Assembly (NCBI GenBank): GCA_937907395.1
Contig: CALCII010000012.1
Coordinates: 248,001-312,000 of the forward strand
Source of the DNA: an uncultured Chitinophagaceae bacterium
GTDB lineage: Bacteria > Bacteroidota > Bacteroidia > Chitinophagales > Chitinophagaceae
Length of the DNA: 64,000 nt
Reading direction: 5' to 3'
The notes under the pieces: model-generated
The model's database searches: none
Told to the model about the DNA's origin: nothing
What the model saw: the letters and a program-made list of their open reading frames with translations, nothing else
Program-made: the position numbers and the translations under genes
Shown here: positions 50,951 through 59,654 of the stretch, piece by piece
Layout: every line of letters starts with the position of its first letter
How positions within the stretch are numbered: position 1 is the stretch's first letter

Positions 50951-51556
50951 ATGCCTTTTACACTAGCACCTCTTCCTTATGCTCACGAAGCATTGGAACC
51001 GCATATTGACACATTAACCATGCAGATTCATCATGGTAAACACCACCAGGCTTATGTTGACAATCTCAATAAGGCAATTGCCGGAACAGAACACGAAAGC
51101 AAATCGTTAGAAGAACTCGTGGCAAACGCTGGCAAAATATCTGCTGCTGTTCGTAACAATGGTGGCGGTCACTGGAATCACACCTTCTTCTGGGAATCAT
51201 TGGCGCCCAATGCTGGTGGCGCTCCTTCCGGCGATTTAGCCGATGCAATCGCTGCAGCATTTGGTTCTTTTGATGCATTCAAAGAAAAATTTGCGGCTGC
51301 CGGTATGACCCGTTTTGGCAGTGGCTGGGCGTGGCTGATAGTGAAAGATGGCAAACTGGAAATCATTTCCACTCCTAACCAGGACAATCCCTTAATGGAT
51401 CTGGCAGAAGTAAAAGGAACACCTGTATTGGGTGTGGATGTTTGGGAACATGCTTATTATCTCAAATACCAAAACCGCCGTGCCGATTATTTAGGTGCTT
51501 TCTGGAACGTAGTAAACTGGAATAAAGTGGCAGATCGTTTTGCAGCTGCGAAATAA
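50951..51556 (+). CDS. sodB: Superoxide dismutase (Fe/Mn type)
   Basis: 201 residues, full length. Metal ligands: His27 in MQIHHGKHHQAYVDNL, His77 in GGHWNHTFFW, Asp163 and His167 in DVWEHAYYLKYQN. GSGWAWLIV and NRRADYL also match the family. Cytoplasmic dismutation of superoxide. Metal preference (Fe, Mn or cambialistic) is not settled by the visible motifs. Confidence 0.95.
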   Translation: MPFTLAPLPYAHEALEPHIDTLTMQIHHGKHHQAYVDNLNKAIAGTEHESKSLEELVANAGKISAAVRNNGGGHWNHTFFWESLAPNAGGAPSGDLADAIAAAFGSFDAFKEKFAAAGMTRFGSGWAWLIVKDGKLEIISTPNQDNPLMDLAEVKGTPVLGVDVWEHAYYLKYQNRRADYLGAFWNVVNWNKVADRFAAAK

Positions 51557-51583
51557 ATAAGTCCTTTTAAACTGAAAATTCAA

Positions 51584-51611
51584 GGCCCGTTGCAAAACGG
51601 GTCTTTTTTTT
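51584..51611 (+). terminator. Terminator after sodB
   Basis: GGCCCGTT / AACGGGTC stem with loop GCAA and TTTTTTTT, 27 bp after the stop. Confidence 0.85.
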
Positions 51612-51840
51612 ACGGAAGAGGGTCATATCCGCTACCGCCCCATGGGTGGCATTTGCTTACCCTTTTTATTGTAAGCCATAAACCTTTAATGGGGCCATAT
51701 TTTTTCAGCGCTTCAATCCCATATTGACTGCAGGTGGGTGTATACCGGCATTTGGGACCAATAGCCGGACTAATCACATATTGATAAAAACGGATCAATA
51801 CTATAAACGGAAAACTGAATATCTGTTTGATTGTCTTCAT
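51610..51840 (-). CDS. yidD: Membrane protein insertion efficiency factor YidD
   Basis: 76 residues. ISPAIGPKCRYTPTCSQYG and GGSGYDPLP are the YidD (UPF0161) signature, including the conserved Cys pair. Helps YidC insert proteins into the inner membrane. Start overlaps the end of rnpA by 4 bp; last gene of the rpmH-rnpA-yidD set. Confidence 0.95.
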   Translation of the reverse strand: MKTIKQIFSFPFIVLIRFYQYVISPAIGPKCRYTPTCSQYGIEALKKYGPIKGLWLTIKRVSKCHPWGGSGYDPLP

Positions 51841-52232
51841 TGCAAACCGGCAATAAGTTTATCTAATGCTGCTTTCATTTTCTCTTTTGTAATTTTAAAA
51901 TCAGGAGCAGCCTTACCGGTAAAAATGAAAAACATGGTCAGTTGTAATTCATCTCGTTCCATCATTTGCTGCAATTCATGTTTTTGCAAACGATAGGCTT
52001 CTCGTATAAGCCTTTTTATCCTGTTACGATCAACCGCATGTTTGAAATAACGGGTACCCACACCAACAGCAAACTGCATTTGTCTGCGCTTATCGGTTAC
52101 CGGAACGGCAGAATAATATACTTTGAAAGGTGAACTGTGAAAGGATTGCCCCTTGCTGAATAAAAACTCAATCTGTTTACGGCTTTTTAATCGTTCATTC
52201 CTGCCCAGTGTGTATCGTGTACGTTGTTGCAC
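51837..52232 (-). CDS. rnpA: Ribonuclease P protein component
   Basis: 131 residues from GTG 52232. Motifs: TLGRNERLKSRKQIEFLF, FAVGVGTRYFKHAVDRNRIK (quoted in part) and RNRIKRLIREAYR, the RNA-binding RNR helix. Protein subunit of RNase P, which trims tRNA 5' ends. It is separated from rpmH by a terminator hairpin (52244-52274), so its expression should be lower than that of L34. Confidence 0.94.
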   Translation of the reverse strand: MQQRTRYTLGRNERLKSRKQIEFLFSKGQSFHSSPFKVYYSAVPVTDKRRQMQFAVGVGTRYFKHAVDRNRIKRLIREAYRLQKHELQQMMERDELQLTMFFIFTGKAAPDFKITKEKMKAALDKLIAGLQ

Positions 52233-52243
52233 TTGTTCAAAAA

Positions 52244-52274
52244 TAAAAAAGTCCCGGTGTATTGTCCGGGACTT
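52244..52274 (-). terminator. Terminator/attenuator between rpmH and rnpA
   Basis: On the minus strand AAGTCCCGG / CCGGGACTT, a perfect 9-bp stem with an 8-base loop, followed by TTTTTTATTT. It begins 25 bp after the rpmH stop and ends about 12 bp before the rnpA GTG. Confidence 0.85.
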
Positions 52275-52298
52275 TAACTATTTCGTGATAGAAACTTA

Positions 52299-52463
52299 TT
52301 ATTTTTTTGCGCCACGCTCGTCGCTCACAGTCAGTTTATGACGTCCTTTCTTACGACGACTAGCTAAAACTTTGCGGCCGTTTGCATCCTGCATACGCTG
52401 ACGGAAACCGTGTGTGGTTTTACGACGACGTTTAGAAGGTTGGTATGTACGTTTTTGTGCCAT
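52299..52463 (-). CDS. rpmH: 50S ribosomal protein L34
   Basis: 54 residues: ATG at 52463, TAA at 52299-52301. Starts MAQKRTYQPSKRRRKTTHGF and continues RQRMQDANGRKVLASRRKKG, which is unmistakable L34. The C-terminal tail VSDERGAKK is slightly longer than in E. coli (46 residues). First gene of the rpmH-rnpA-yidD set, as in most bacteria. Confidence 0.97.
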   Translation of the reverse strand: MAQKRTYQPSKRRRKTTHGFRQRMQDANGRKVLASRRKKGRHKLTVSDERGAKK

Positions 52464-52628
52464 TTTAATTCTGTTTTTTCCTTTTTAAAAATTCCGGTGA
52501 GAAGCCGGTCCGATCAATTCGGATTGATATCACCCAGTGAGAACACCACTTCCCGCTGTTTGTGAAAGGACGGCAAAGGTAAGGGAAACTGCCCAAAAGA
52601 AGGCATCCGGAGTACATTTTTTCGGCTT

Positions 52629-53456
52629 TTAATTGCCTGTTTCGGCATGTTGTGCCGAAATGGTTTCTCCATAAAACAACCGGGCATGGGCATTAAAATC
52701 GTCTACAGAATCGGTGGTATAGAACTTCCGCTCTTCCCCACGGCTAAGCCTTTTTTCTATTTCCGGGTGCCGTTTCAGGTAGTCGGAAAGGCTATCGGCC
52801 ACAATTTTTCCCTGGGAAATCAGATTAATGCCTTCGGGAAGATATTTCCGGATCTTAGGTAAGAGAAGCGGATAATGCGTACAACCCAGCAAAACAGTAT
52901 CTATCTGGGGCTCCTTTTGCAAGAGGTTTGAAAGTCCTTCTTTTACAAAATAATCGGCTCCTTCACTCTCATGTTCATTGTTTTCAATCAGTGGAACCCA
53001 CATGGGACAAGCCTGCTGGTACACCTGTACATGCGGGAAAAACTTGTGAATCTCCAGCACATAAGATTCTGATTGCACAGTGCCGGATGTGGCTAAAACG
53101 CCTACGTTACCAGTGAATGAGAACCTGCCTACAATTTCTGCAGTAGGCCTGATTACGCCCAACACTCTGTTTTCGGGGTTCAGATGTGGAAGGTCATTTT
53201 GCTGTATGGTTCGGAGCGCTTTGGCAGAAGCTGTGTTGCAGGCCAGAATCACCAGCGGACAGCCTTGTTCAAAAAACCACCTGACAGCTTCCAGTGTATA
53301 ACGATATACTGTATCAAAACTGCGTGTGCCATAAGGAGCACGGGCATTATCGCCCAGGTAGATGTATTGATATTTTGGCAAAGCGTTTACGATTTCTTTC
53401 ATAACCGTGAGGCCGCCATACCCTGAATCAAATATTCCAATTGCTCCCTGCTGCAT
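52629..53456 (-). CDS. murI: Glutamate racemase
   Basis: 275 residues. IGIFDSGYGGLTVMKEI, catalytic Cys73 in VILACNTASAKALR and Cys192 in VLLGCTHYPLLLP, and the DNARAPYG block are complete. Makes D-glutamate for peptidoglycan. It lies downstream of the ompH/bamA genes on the same strand, but a terminator separates them. Confidence 0.95.
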   Translation of the reverse strand: MQQGAIGIFDSGYGGLTVMKEIVNALPKYQYIYLGDNARAPYGTRSFDTVYRYTLEAVRWFFEQGCPLVILACNTASAKALRTIQQNDLPHLNPENRVLGVIRPTAEIVGRFSFTGNVGVLATSGTVQSESYVLEIHKFFPHVQVYQQACPMWVPLIENNEHESEGADYFVKEGLSNLLQKEPQIDTVLLGCTHYPLLLPKIRKYLPEGINLISQGKIVADSLSDYLKRHPEIEKRLSRGEERKFYTTDSVDDFNAHARLFYGETISAQHAETGN

Positions 53457-53520
53457 ACAATAACTGGTTTCTGCTTCTGTGAAGGTAAAACTTCAGATTC
53501 GTAAAATACTGTTACATCTC

Positions 53521-53553
53521 AAAACAAAAATCCCCCGTGGTAACGAGGGATTT
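53521..53553 (-). terminator. Terminator after the ompH genes
   Basis: AATCCCTCG / CGGGGGATT on the minus strand (9 bp, one mismatch), then TTTTTGTTTT. It ends the uppS-bamA-ompH transcript before murI. Confidence 0.75.
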
Positions 53554-53570
53554 CAATTTTATGATTGCGA

Positions 53571-54104
53571 TTATTGCTTCTTGGGAGTTGCAGGAGGCGC
53601 ATCCGGAATTTTCAGATATTTCTTCACCAGAGGAAGAATATCATCAGAAGGAGGTGCCACCAATAAGGCTTCAGAAGTAAATACGTATGTATATCCGTTT
53701 GTTTTAGCAACCGTTTGGATGGCTTCCAATGCTGCCCTTTGAATAGGAGCTACAAATTCCTGTTCTTTCTGTTGCAGGTATTGTTGAGCAAGTGTTGCGT
53801 AATTCTGAAGTGTTTCGCCTAAATCCTGAAATTCTTTGAATTTGATATCTTTCTTTGCAGGAGTCCATTTTACAGAATCCACACGGATAATGCTGTCTTT
53901 TTCTCTGTATTCTTTAATCAATTCTGCATAAGAAGTATTCAGAGAATCCTGAAGCTTTTGCATTTTCTCCTGAACCTTTTTGGTTTCAGGCATAGCAGCC
54001 AGAAGTTCAGCCGTATTAATGTGTCCGAATTTTTGCGCCACAGCTGTAGATACAGATCCTACTGACAGAACCGCTACCAACGCAATAAGAATTACCTTTT
54101 TCAT
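53571..54104 (-). CDS. OmpH/Skp family periplasmic chaperone (copy 1)
   Basis: 177 residues. Signal peptide to about 23 (SVSTAVAQ), then FGHINTAELLAAMPETKKVQ, a long coiled-coil segment (about 40-130) and the closing strand region YTYVFTSEALLVAPPSDDIL. Skp-like trimers shield unfolded outer-membrane proteins in the periplasm. Adjacent to bamA and a second copy, as is standard in Bacteroidota. Pro-rich C-terminal tail. Confidence 0.9.
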   Translation of the reverse strand: MKKVILIALVAVLSVGSVSTAVAQKFGHINTAELLAAMPETKKVQEKMQKLQDSLNTSYAELIKEYREKDSIIRVDSVKWTPAKKDIKFKEFQDLGETLQNYATLAQQYLQQKEQEFVAPIQRAALEAIQTVAKTNGYTYVFTSEALLVAPPSDDILPLVKKYLKIPDAPPATPKKQ

Positions 54105-54174
54105 GTGTGTGTTTATTGTTTTTATTTAAGTGTACTTACACCCTTCCGGGGTTGCAAAGACAGATGTACGTTAA

Positions 54175-54690
54175 TTAAAGTTTAACACCCAGAATCTTCA
54201 ATACATCATCGCTTTTATCCAGTTTGGGGTCGGCAAATATAACAGTAATTCCTTCACTTTTATCCAAAATGAAGTCATACATTCTTTCTGTTGCCAGTTT
54301 TTGAACGGCATTGAAAACCCTGTCCTGTATGGGTTTCACGAGTTCCTGCTTTTTGCGGAAATAGTCGCCTTCGTATCCAAATCTTCTGCGTTGTAAATCA
54401 CGCACCTGCTTCTCTTTATTAAAAATTTCATCTTCCCTTTTTTTCAGCAGTTCAGGAGTGAGCATAGCTCTTTCTGCATCCAGAACCCTGTACATTTTGT
54501 CGAGATCGGCCTGAATCTGGTCAATTTCTTTCTGCCATGCATCGGCAATCTCTTCAAGTTTGGAATTGGCATCTTTATATTCCGGGATTTTACTCAGAAT
54601 ATACTTGGTATCAATGATTGCATAACGTTGTGCATTCAAGGCTGTGGTAAACAACAGCAAACCAAAAGTGAAGAGGAAAATCTTTTTCAT
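54175..54690 (-). CDS. OmpH/Skp family periplasmic chaperone (copy 2)
   Basis: 171 residues. Signal peptide ending near TALNAQ, then YAIIDTKYILSKIPEYKDAN, the coiled-coil arm with KEIDQIQADLDKMYRVLDAE, and the end YDFILDKSEGITVIFADPKL. Paralogue of the next gene; the 70-bp spacing indicates one operon. It differs from copy 1 by a shorter C-terminus. Confidence 0.9.
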   Translation of the reverse strand: MKKIFLFTFGLLLFTTALNAQRYAIIDTKYILSKIPEYKDANSKLEEIADAWQKEIDQIQADLDKMYRVLDAERAMLTPELLKKREDEIFNKEKQVRDLQRRRFGYEGDYFRKKQELVKPIQDRVFNAVQKLATERMYDFILDKSEGITVIFADPKLDKSDDVLKILGVKL

Positions 54691-54734
54691 TTGTCTGTAT
54701 TTATATTTTCTGTAACCGTAGTTAACAGTATTGC

Positions 54735-57473
54735 TTATTCTGGTTCAAATCCAAGCATGAAGGTGAAACGACTCAGATCTTTCAGCTTTGCTCCGGGAAA
54801 AGAACGATCAAATCCTATACCGTAATCAAATCCTAGCAAACCAAACATAGGCAGGAAGAATCGCATACCTAAACCCGCACTTCTGCGCAATTTGAACGGA
54901 TTGTACTCTTTAAAATCATACCATCCGTTTGCAGCTTCGAAGAAAGCCAGACCAAAGATGGTGCTGCTGGGGTTTGTACTGAGCGGATAGCGCATTTCAA
55001 GACTATACTTGTTGAATATTGTAAAGAACTGATTCGCAGAAGACTGGTTGGAGTTGTTCACACGGGGATTACTGTTATCATAAACCGGGTAACCTCTGTG
55101 TGCAATGATGTCGTAACCAATGATACCAAAATTGTTTTGTAAGCCTGCATCACCCACCTGGAAACGTTCAAATGGTGATAAAGGCATGTTCGTGTTATAA
55201 CGTCCGAGGAAACCAAATTTGGCAGCTGCACGTAACACAAACTGGCGATTCTTTTCGGCGCCCATTGGTTTACCAATCGGCACAAACCATTCATAGTTTA
55301 AACGCCATTTGTGATATTCAACCAAACGATATTTTTCAGCAACATTATTATATTTCGCTTCATCTCTGAACAAGGACCATGGTGGTGTAAATGTTGCAGT
55401 CAATGAGAAATTCGAACCAGAACGTGGGAACATTGGCTGATCCACGCTTGAACGTTGAAGTGCAATACGGATGTTGAAGTTATTCGATGTACCACTATCC
55501 AACTCCGGGAAAATGGGGTACTTCCGTAATTTATACTGAGTATAGTTTATTGAGGTAATGAGGCTGAAATAATCATCGGGCCATTTTAATTGTTTACCCA
55601 ATGAAATACCCACACCCATGGTGCGTAAATACCTGTCTACTGATTTCTGGCGGATAGGTAAGCCTGTTAACGGATCGAACGCATTTGCCAGTTTGGTTCT
55701 GAACAAATTGATGCTGAACGAATTTCTTTTCTTACCGCCTAACCATGGTTCTGTAAACGAAAAATTCTGTGAACTGAAAGATGGTCCGTTCGATTGCATA
55801 CGCAAAGACAAACGCTGCCCGTCGCCGGAAGGAAGCGGTTGCCAGGATGATTTTTTGAAAAAGTTCTTCGTTGAGAAATTATTGAACGTGATCCCCAGTG
55901 TTCCAGTAAGGCCAATCAAACCTCCCCAACCTGCACTAAGTTCCAGCTGATCACTGGATTTTTCTTCTAACGTATAGTTGATATCAACTGTACCATCGTC
56001 TGGATTTGGTACCGGATTAATACCAATTTTTTCCTGGTTGAAATAGTTTAGTGCAGCCAGTTCACGGTTAGAACGGATGAGATCAGAACGGCTGAATTTT
56101 TCACCAGGGACGGTACGGATTTCTCTCCGGATCACATATTCTTTTGTTTTATCATTTCCGGAAATATTCACCGCACGAATGGTTGCCTGAGGACCTTCAG
56201 ATATACGGATTTCGTAATCGATTGTATCGTTATATACTCTTGTCTCAATTGGTTCAATGCGGAAGAAGAGATAACCATCATCCATATATAAGCCACTGAT
56301 ATCACCACCTTCCTGTGATAATTGTTTACCCAGTTTCTTATTCAGGTTTTCGAGATTATAAATATCTCCCTTTTTGATTCCCAGAATTTCTGTCAACAGT
56401 GAATCACTGTACTTTGTATTTCCTCTCCAGCTGATATTTCCAAAATAATACTGTTTGCCTTCAGACACTTTAATTTCAACCAAAAGATTTCCCTTGCGGT
56501 TATAATACACTGTATCTTTTTCAATAATCGCATCCCTGTATCCAAGTGAATTGTAATAACTCAACACTTTCTCTTTGTCTTCTGTATACTTTGCCTGGTT
56601 GAATTTGGAAGATGAAAACAATTTAAACCGGAACCATGGATCAATAAAGTCTTTGATTTTACTGATATGCAGAAATCCCTTTTGTGCAATAAATTCTTTA
56701 AACGTAACGGAATCCTTCCGGCCATATTTCGGTTGATCTTCGTTGGGATACAACGTAAACCGGGCCCTCTCTTTTGTGTTTTTAAATTGCTTTTTCAGTC
56801 GCAGGTTGTTTACCACTTCATTGCCTGAGAAAAACACCTCTTCAATCTTCACTTTTGACCCCTTTGTTACATTAAAAGTGAGATCAGTAAAATTTGGATT
56901 GGTTTTATTTTTTGAATCCGAGATCGTCACTTTTACAGTACGGTATCCCTTCTCTGTATAAAATTTTTCGATACTTTCAATACTGGTGCGACGCAGATTT
57001 TCAGTTATAACTTTATTAGGTGATAAGCCGATTTTTTCTTTGAGCTCATCGATTTCCCCTTTGCGAATCCCGGTAAACGAAAAATTCCCCAATCTTGATC
57101 TTTCTGTTACCGCAATTTCAATATAAATATCTTTCCCTTCAATTTTTGTGATATAAATGGCTGCGTCGTCAAAATATTGTTGACGCCAGATTGAAGTGAT
57201 GGCCCTGCTGAACAAATCACCTCCGGGTAAAAACACTTTATCTCCGATTGCTATACCACTGATTGAAACCAGTAATGCAGAATCAAATGTTTTGGAACCG
57301 GAAACAGTAATACCTGCAATGGTATATTCCTTAGGTGTTTTGGAATTGAATATAGCTTCCAGTTCCGGATCTACAGAAACAGGTTTAACGGTATCTGTTT
57401 GCTGTGCCAGGACTGAAGACTGGAAGAATACAAGTGCGCTGATTAATATACAGACTATCTTATGGGAATACAT
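54735..57473 (-). CDS. bamA: Outer membrane protein assembly factor BamA
   Basis: 912 residues. Signal peptide (SSVLAQ), five POTRA domains (about 45-480; repeats such as GSKVKIEEVFFSGNEVVNNL and GPQATIRAVNISGNDKTKEY), then the beta-barrel (about 540-912) with LRLSMRMQ-like strands, GDAGLQNNFGIIGYDIIAHRGY in the loop region and RRSAGLGMRFFLPMFG near the end. Inserts beta-barrel proteins into the outer membrane, with Skp/OmpH partners encoded next door. Confidence 0.93.
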   Translation of the reverse strand: MYSHKIVCILISALVFFQSSVLAQQTDTVKPVSVDPELEAIFNSKTPKEYTIAGITVSGSKTFDSALLVSISGIAIGDKVFLPGGDLFSRAITSIWRQQYFDDAAIYITKIEGKDIYIEIAVTERSRLGNFSFTGIRKGEIDELKEKIGLSPNKVITENLRRTSIESIEKFYTEKGYRTVKVTISDSKNKTNPNFTDLTFNVTKGSKVKIEEVFFSGNEVVNNLRLKKQFKNTKERARFTLYPNEDQPKYGRKDSVTFKEFIAQKGFLHISKIKDFIDPWFRFKLFSSSKFNQAKYTEDKEKVLSYYNSLGYRDAIIEKDTVYYNRKGNLLVEIKVSEGKQYYFGNISWRGNTKYSDSLLTEILGIKKGDIYNLENLNKKLGKQLSQEGGDISGLYMDDGYLFFRIEPIETRVYNDTIDYEIRISEGPQATIRAVNISGNDKTKEYVIRREIRTVPGEKFSRSDLIRSNRELAALNYFNQEKIGINPVPNPDDGTVDINYTLEEKSSDQLELSAGWGGLIGLTGTLGITFNNFSTKNFFKKSSWQPLPSGDGQRLSLRMQSNGPSFSSQNFSFTEPWLGGKKRNSFSINLFRTKLANAFDPLTGLPIRQKSVDRYLRTMGVGISLGKQLKWPDDYFSLITSINYTQYKLRKYPIFPELDSGTSNNFNIRIALQRSSVDQPMFPRSGSNFSLTATFTPPWSLFRDEAKYNNVAEKYRLVEYHKWRLNYEWFVPIGKPMGAEKNRQFVLRAAAKFGFLGRYNTNMPLSPFERFQVGDAGLQNNFGIIGYDIIAHRGYPVYDNSNPRVNNSNQSSANQFFTIFNKYSLEMRYPLSTNPSSTIFGLAFFEAANGWYDFKEYNPFKLRRSAGLGMRFFLPMFGLLGFDYGIGFDRSFPGAKLKDLSRFTFMLGFEPE

Positions 57474-57582
57474 TAAAAATTCTTTCCGTTTAGTTGTTGT
57501 TTGTTGGGGTTTCCCGGCCCCTGTTACTTGAGCCGGTCGGCAAAATAACTGCTTTTAGTGAAACTCTTTGTTAAAGTACATT

Positions 57583-58350
57583 TCATCCCGAAGCCGACTG
57601 TTTTTCTGCCTTTATCTGTTCCCCGGTTTTACCAAATCTCCTTTGACGGCTTTGGAAATCCAGGATTGCTTCATATAGATTTTCTTTTCTGAAATCGGGC
57701 CATCTTACATTGGTGAAATACAATTCTGCATAGGCCAATTGATATAAAAGGAAATTGCTGATTCTGTACTCACCACTTGTGCGAATCATCAATTCCGGAT
57801 CCGGAAACTCACGGGTGGTAAGATAATCCTTGATAGTATCCTGGTCTATTTCAAAAGGCTGCAACTTGCCCAGCTTCACATCGGCTGCAATATTCTTTAT
57901 GGCATTCACAATTTCCCATCGGCTACTATAGCTGAGTGCCATAATCACATTCAACCCTGTATTGTCTTTTAACTCCTCAAGGCTTTCCTGCAACTCTTTA
58001 CGTGCATACTCCGGTAACATGTTTGTATCGCCAATGACATGGAGCCTGATATTATTCTTTTTCAGGGTGGAAGTTTCTTTGCGGATAGAATCCACTAATA
58101 ACTCCATCAGCCCGGTTACCTCTTCAATAGGCCGGTCCCAGTTTTCAGTACTGAACGCATACAGTGTGAGATATTTAACGCCCAGCTCTGCACAGCCTTC
58201 CACAATATTTCTCACACTCTCAACTCCATGAAAATGGCCGTAGAGGCGATCCTGCCCCTGCTCTTTTGCCCATCGCCCGTTCCCATCCATAATGATGGCA
58301 ATGTGCTGGGGTAACCGGCTCAAATCCAACTGTTCCCGTATGGACGACAT
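57583..58350 (-). CDS. uppS: Isoprenyl transferase (undecaprenyl diphosphate synthase)
   Basis: 255 residues. AIIMDGNGRWAKEQGQDRLY contains the catalytic Asp22; TLYAFSTENWDRP, LNVIMALSYSSRWEIV and PDPELMIRTSGEYRISNFLL (in part) are the UppS signatures. Builds the C55 carrier for peptidoglycan and LPS sugars. First gene of the uppS-bamA-ompH-ompH group. Confidence 0.95.
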   Translation of the reverse strand: MSSIREQLDLSRLPQHIAIIMDGNGRWAKEQGQDRLYGHFHGVESVRNIVEGCAELGVKYLTLYAFSTENWDRPIEEVTGLMELLVDSIRKETSTLKKNNIRLHVIGDTNMLPEYARKELQESLEELKDNTGLNVIMALSYSSRWEIVNAIKNIAADVKLGKLQPFEIDQDTIKDYLTTREFPDPELMIRTSGEYRISNFLLYQLAYAELYFTNVRWPDFRKENLYEAILDFQSRQRRFGKTGEQIKAEKQSASG

Positions 58351-58424
58351 ATTCTTTTGAAATTAAGGGTGCAAAGGTAATGAAAATAAGGGCGGGGCCA
58401 TAGTCACGAGGGGAATATCATTAA

Positions 58425-58461
58425 CAAAAAATGGGCTGCCTTTATTAATTGGGCAGCCCAT
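58425..58461 (-). terminator. Terminator after the sus locus
   Basis: ATGGGCTGCC / GGCAGCCCAT, a perfect 10-bp stem with an 11-base loop; the minus strand continues TTTTTTG. It closes the susC-susD-susE transcript 20 bp after the last stop. Confidence 0.88.
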
Positions 58462-58480
58462 CATCATACAATAAAATATT

Positions 58481-59635
58481 TTATTGTTTTGTAACCGAAT
58501 ACATTTTGGTTACAAAATTGACTTTAATCTTGTAAGTTCCAGCCGTTGCTGGGGCCGGAATAGCATCCGGATCGTCTGAACCGCCATAATTAGCACCAAG
58601 CTCTCCCACTACAGTACTTGATTTTTTTTGACCAAACTGAGGCTGCCATTGACCTTGATTTGAAAGAAACTTGAATGCACCTGATGGAGTTGATGCCCAA
58701 GTATATTCGATTTCAAATTCGCCATTGGTTAATCTCGTTAACTTGTTGCCATCAGAAGGAGTATTTGTCCATCCACCTACAGCATCACCGGTTAACCATA
58801 AATCATCCGGACAAAGTTCATCAGTGGTTACAGTATAGGTTCCTTTTTGGAAATTCAGGATCAATAAATGCCATCCTCCTGGGTTTGGACTAGGGAATCC
58901 AGGGTCTGCATCACGCTGTTCAAATGAACCAGCGTAAGCTGTTCCACCATCAAGCATGTGAAACTGAGTACCCCATACCCCTTGTGTTTGGAGAATTTTA
59001 TAAACACTGCTGCCAGTGAAGTTATAAACACCTCCCCAGGTTGTTTCATCAATTCTGGTTAATTCACGAATGGGTGGGAAAGATGGAGGTGCAGCGTTAT
59101 TATCCCATCCAAAAGTAGTAGCATCACCAACAATGAATAATCGTCCACTTTCAGGCAAAGCTATTTTGGGAGGAACCTTGTAAGGAGTCATGCGGAGCTT
59201 AAGCGTATTTGACTTCTTCTGTTCATTGTTATTTCCATAGGATGCGCTGAGGCGCACATCTACATCATAAGCTTTATTAAAATCAAAATCATAACTTAAA
59301 AGTATAGCATTGATTTCCTTTGCCAAAAACGAATACGTACGCTTACCTGTAACAATGAATTTTTTTGCCTTTGCAAAATCACGGCCCGAAGAATCTACTT
59401 CTATCAGATACTTATAAAGGGAAGAATCCTGTCCGTATTTCGGATCAGTCCAGCTAAGTGTAAGCGCAACTTTATTAGAATCAATCGGGGCTGGGGCTAC
59501 CGTTGCAGTAGAAGCACTCAATACTGTGGCAATGCCATCAGGGTATACAGTTAAAGGATCAGCTTTCTCACAGGCAGAGAAAATAAAGAGACCTGCAATC
59601 ATAGCCAATACCGATGTTTTATTGAATATTTTCAT
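58481..59635 (-). CDS. SusE/SusF-type outer-membrane lipoprotein, two C-terminal modules
   Basis: 384 residues. Lipobox FSAC (Cys22). An N-terminal SusE-type Ig-like domain (about 30-155: VALTLSWTDPKYGQDSSLYK) is followed by two starch-binding-like beta-sandwich modules: GRLFIVGDATTFGWDNNAAP (about 163-265) and DLWLTGDAVGGWTNTPSDGN (about 275-384). Such proteins bind glycan at the cell surface beside SusC/SusD. Aromatic platforms (Trp in GGW, FGW) are visible. Last gene of the locus. Confidence 0.88.
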   Translation of the reverse strand: MKIFNKTSVLAMIAGLFIFSACEKADPLTVYPDGIATVLSASTATVAPAPIDSNKVALTLSWTDPKYGQDSSLYKYLIEVDSSGRDFAKAKKFIVTGKRTYSFLAKEINAILLSYDFDFNKAYDVDVRLSASYGNNNEQKKSNTLKLRMTPYKVPPKIALPESGRLFIVGDATTFGWDNNAAPPSFPPIRELTRIDETTWGGVYNFTGSSVYKILQTQGVWGTQFHMLDGGTAYAGSFEQRDADPGFPSPNPGGWHLLILNFQKGTYTVTTDELCPDDLWLTGDAVGGWTNTPSDGNKLTRLTNGEFEIEYTWASTPSGAFKFLSNQGQWQPQFGQKKSSTVVGELGANYGGSDDPDAIPAPATAGTYKIKVNFVTKMYSVTKQ

Positions 59636-59654
59636 AAACTAAATTATTTAAAGG

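Noticed and set aside
52299..52463. Origin of replication next to rpmH
   Set aside because: No dnaA, no DnaA-box cluster and no gyrB/dnaN nearby; in Bacteroidota rpmH is often away from oriC.
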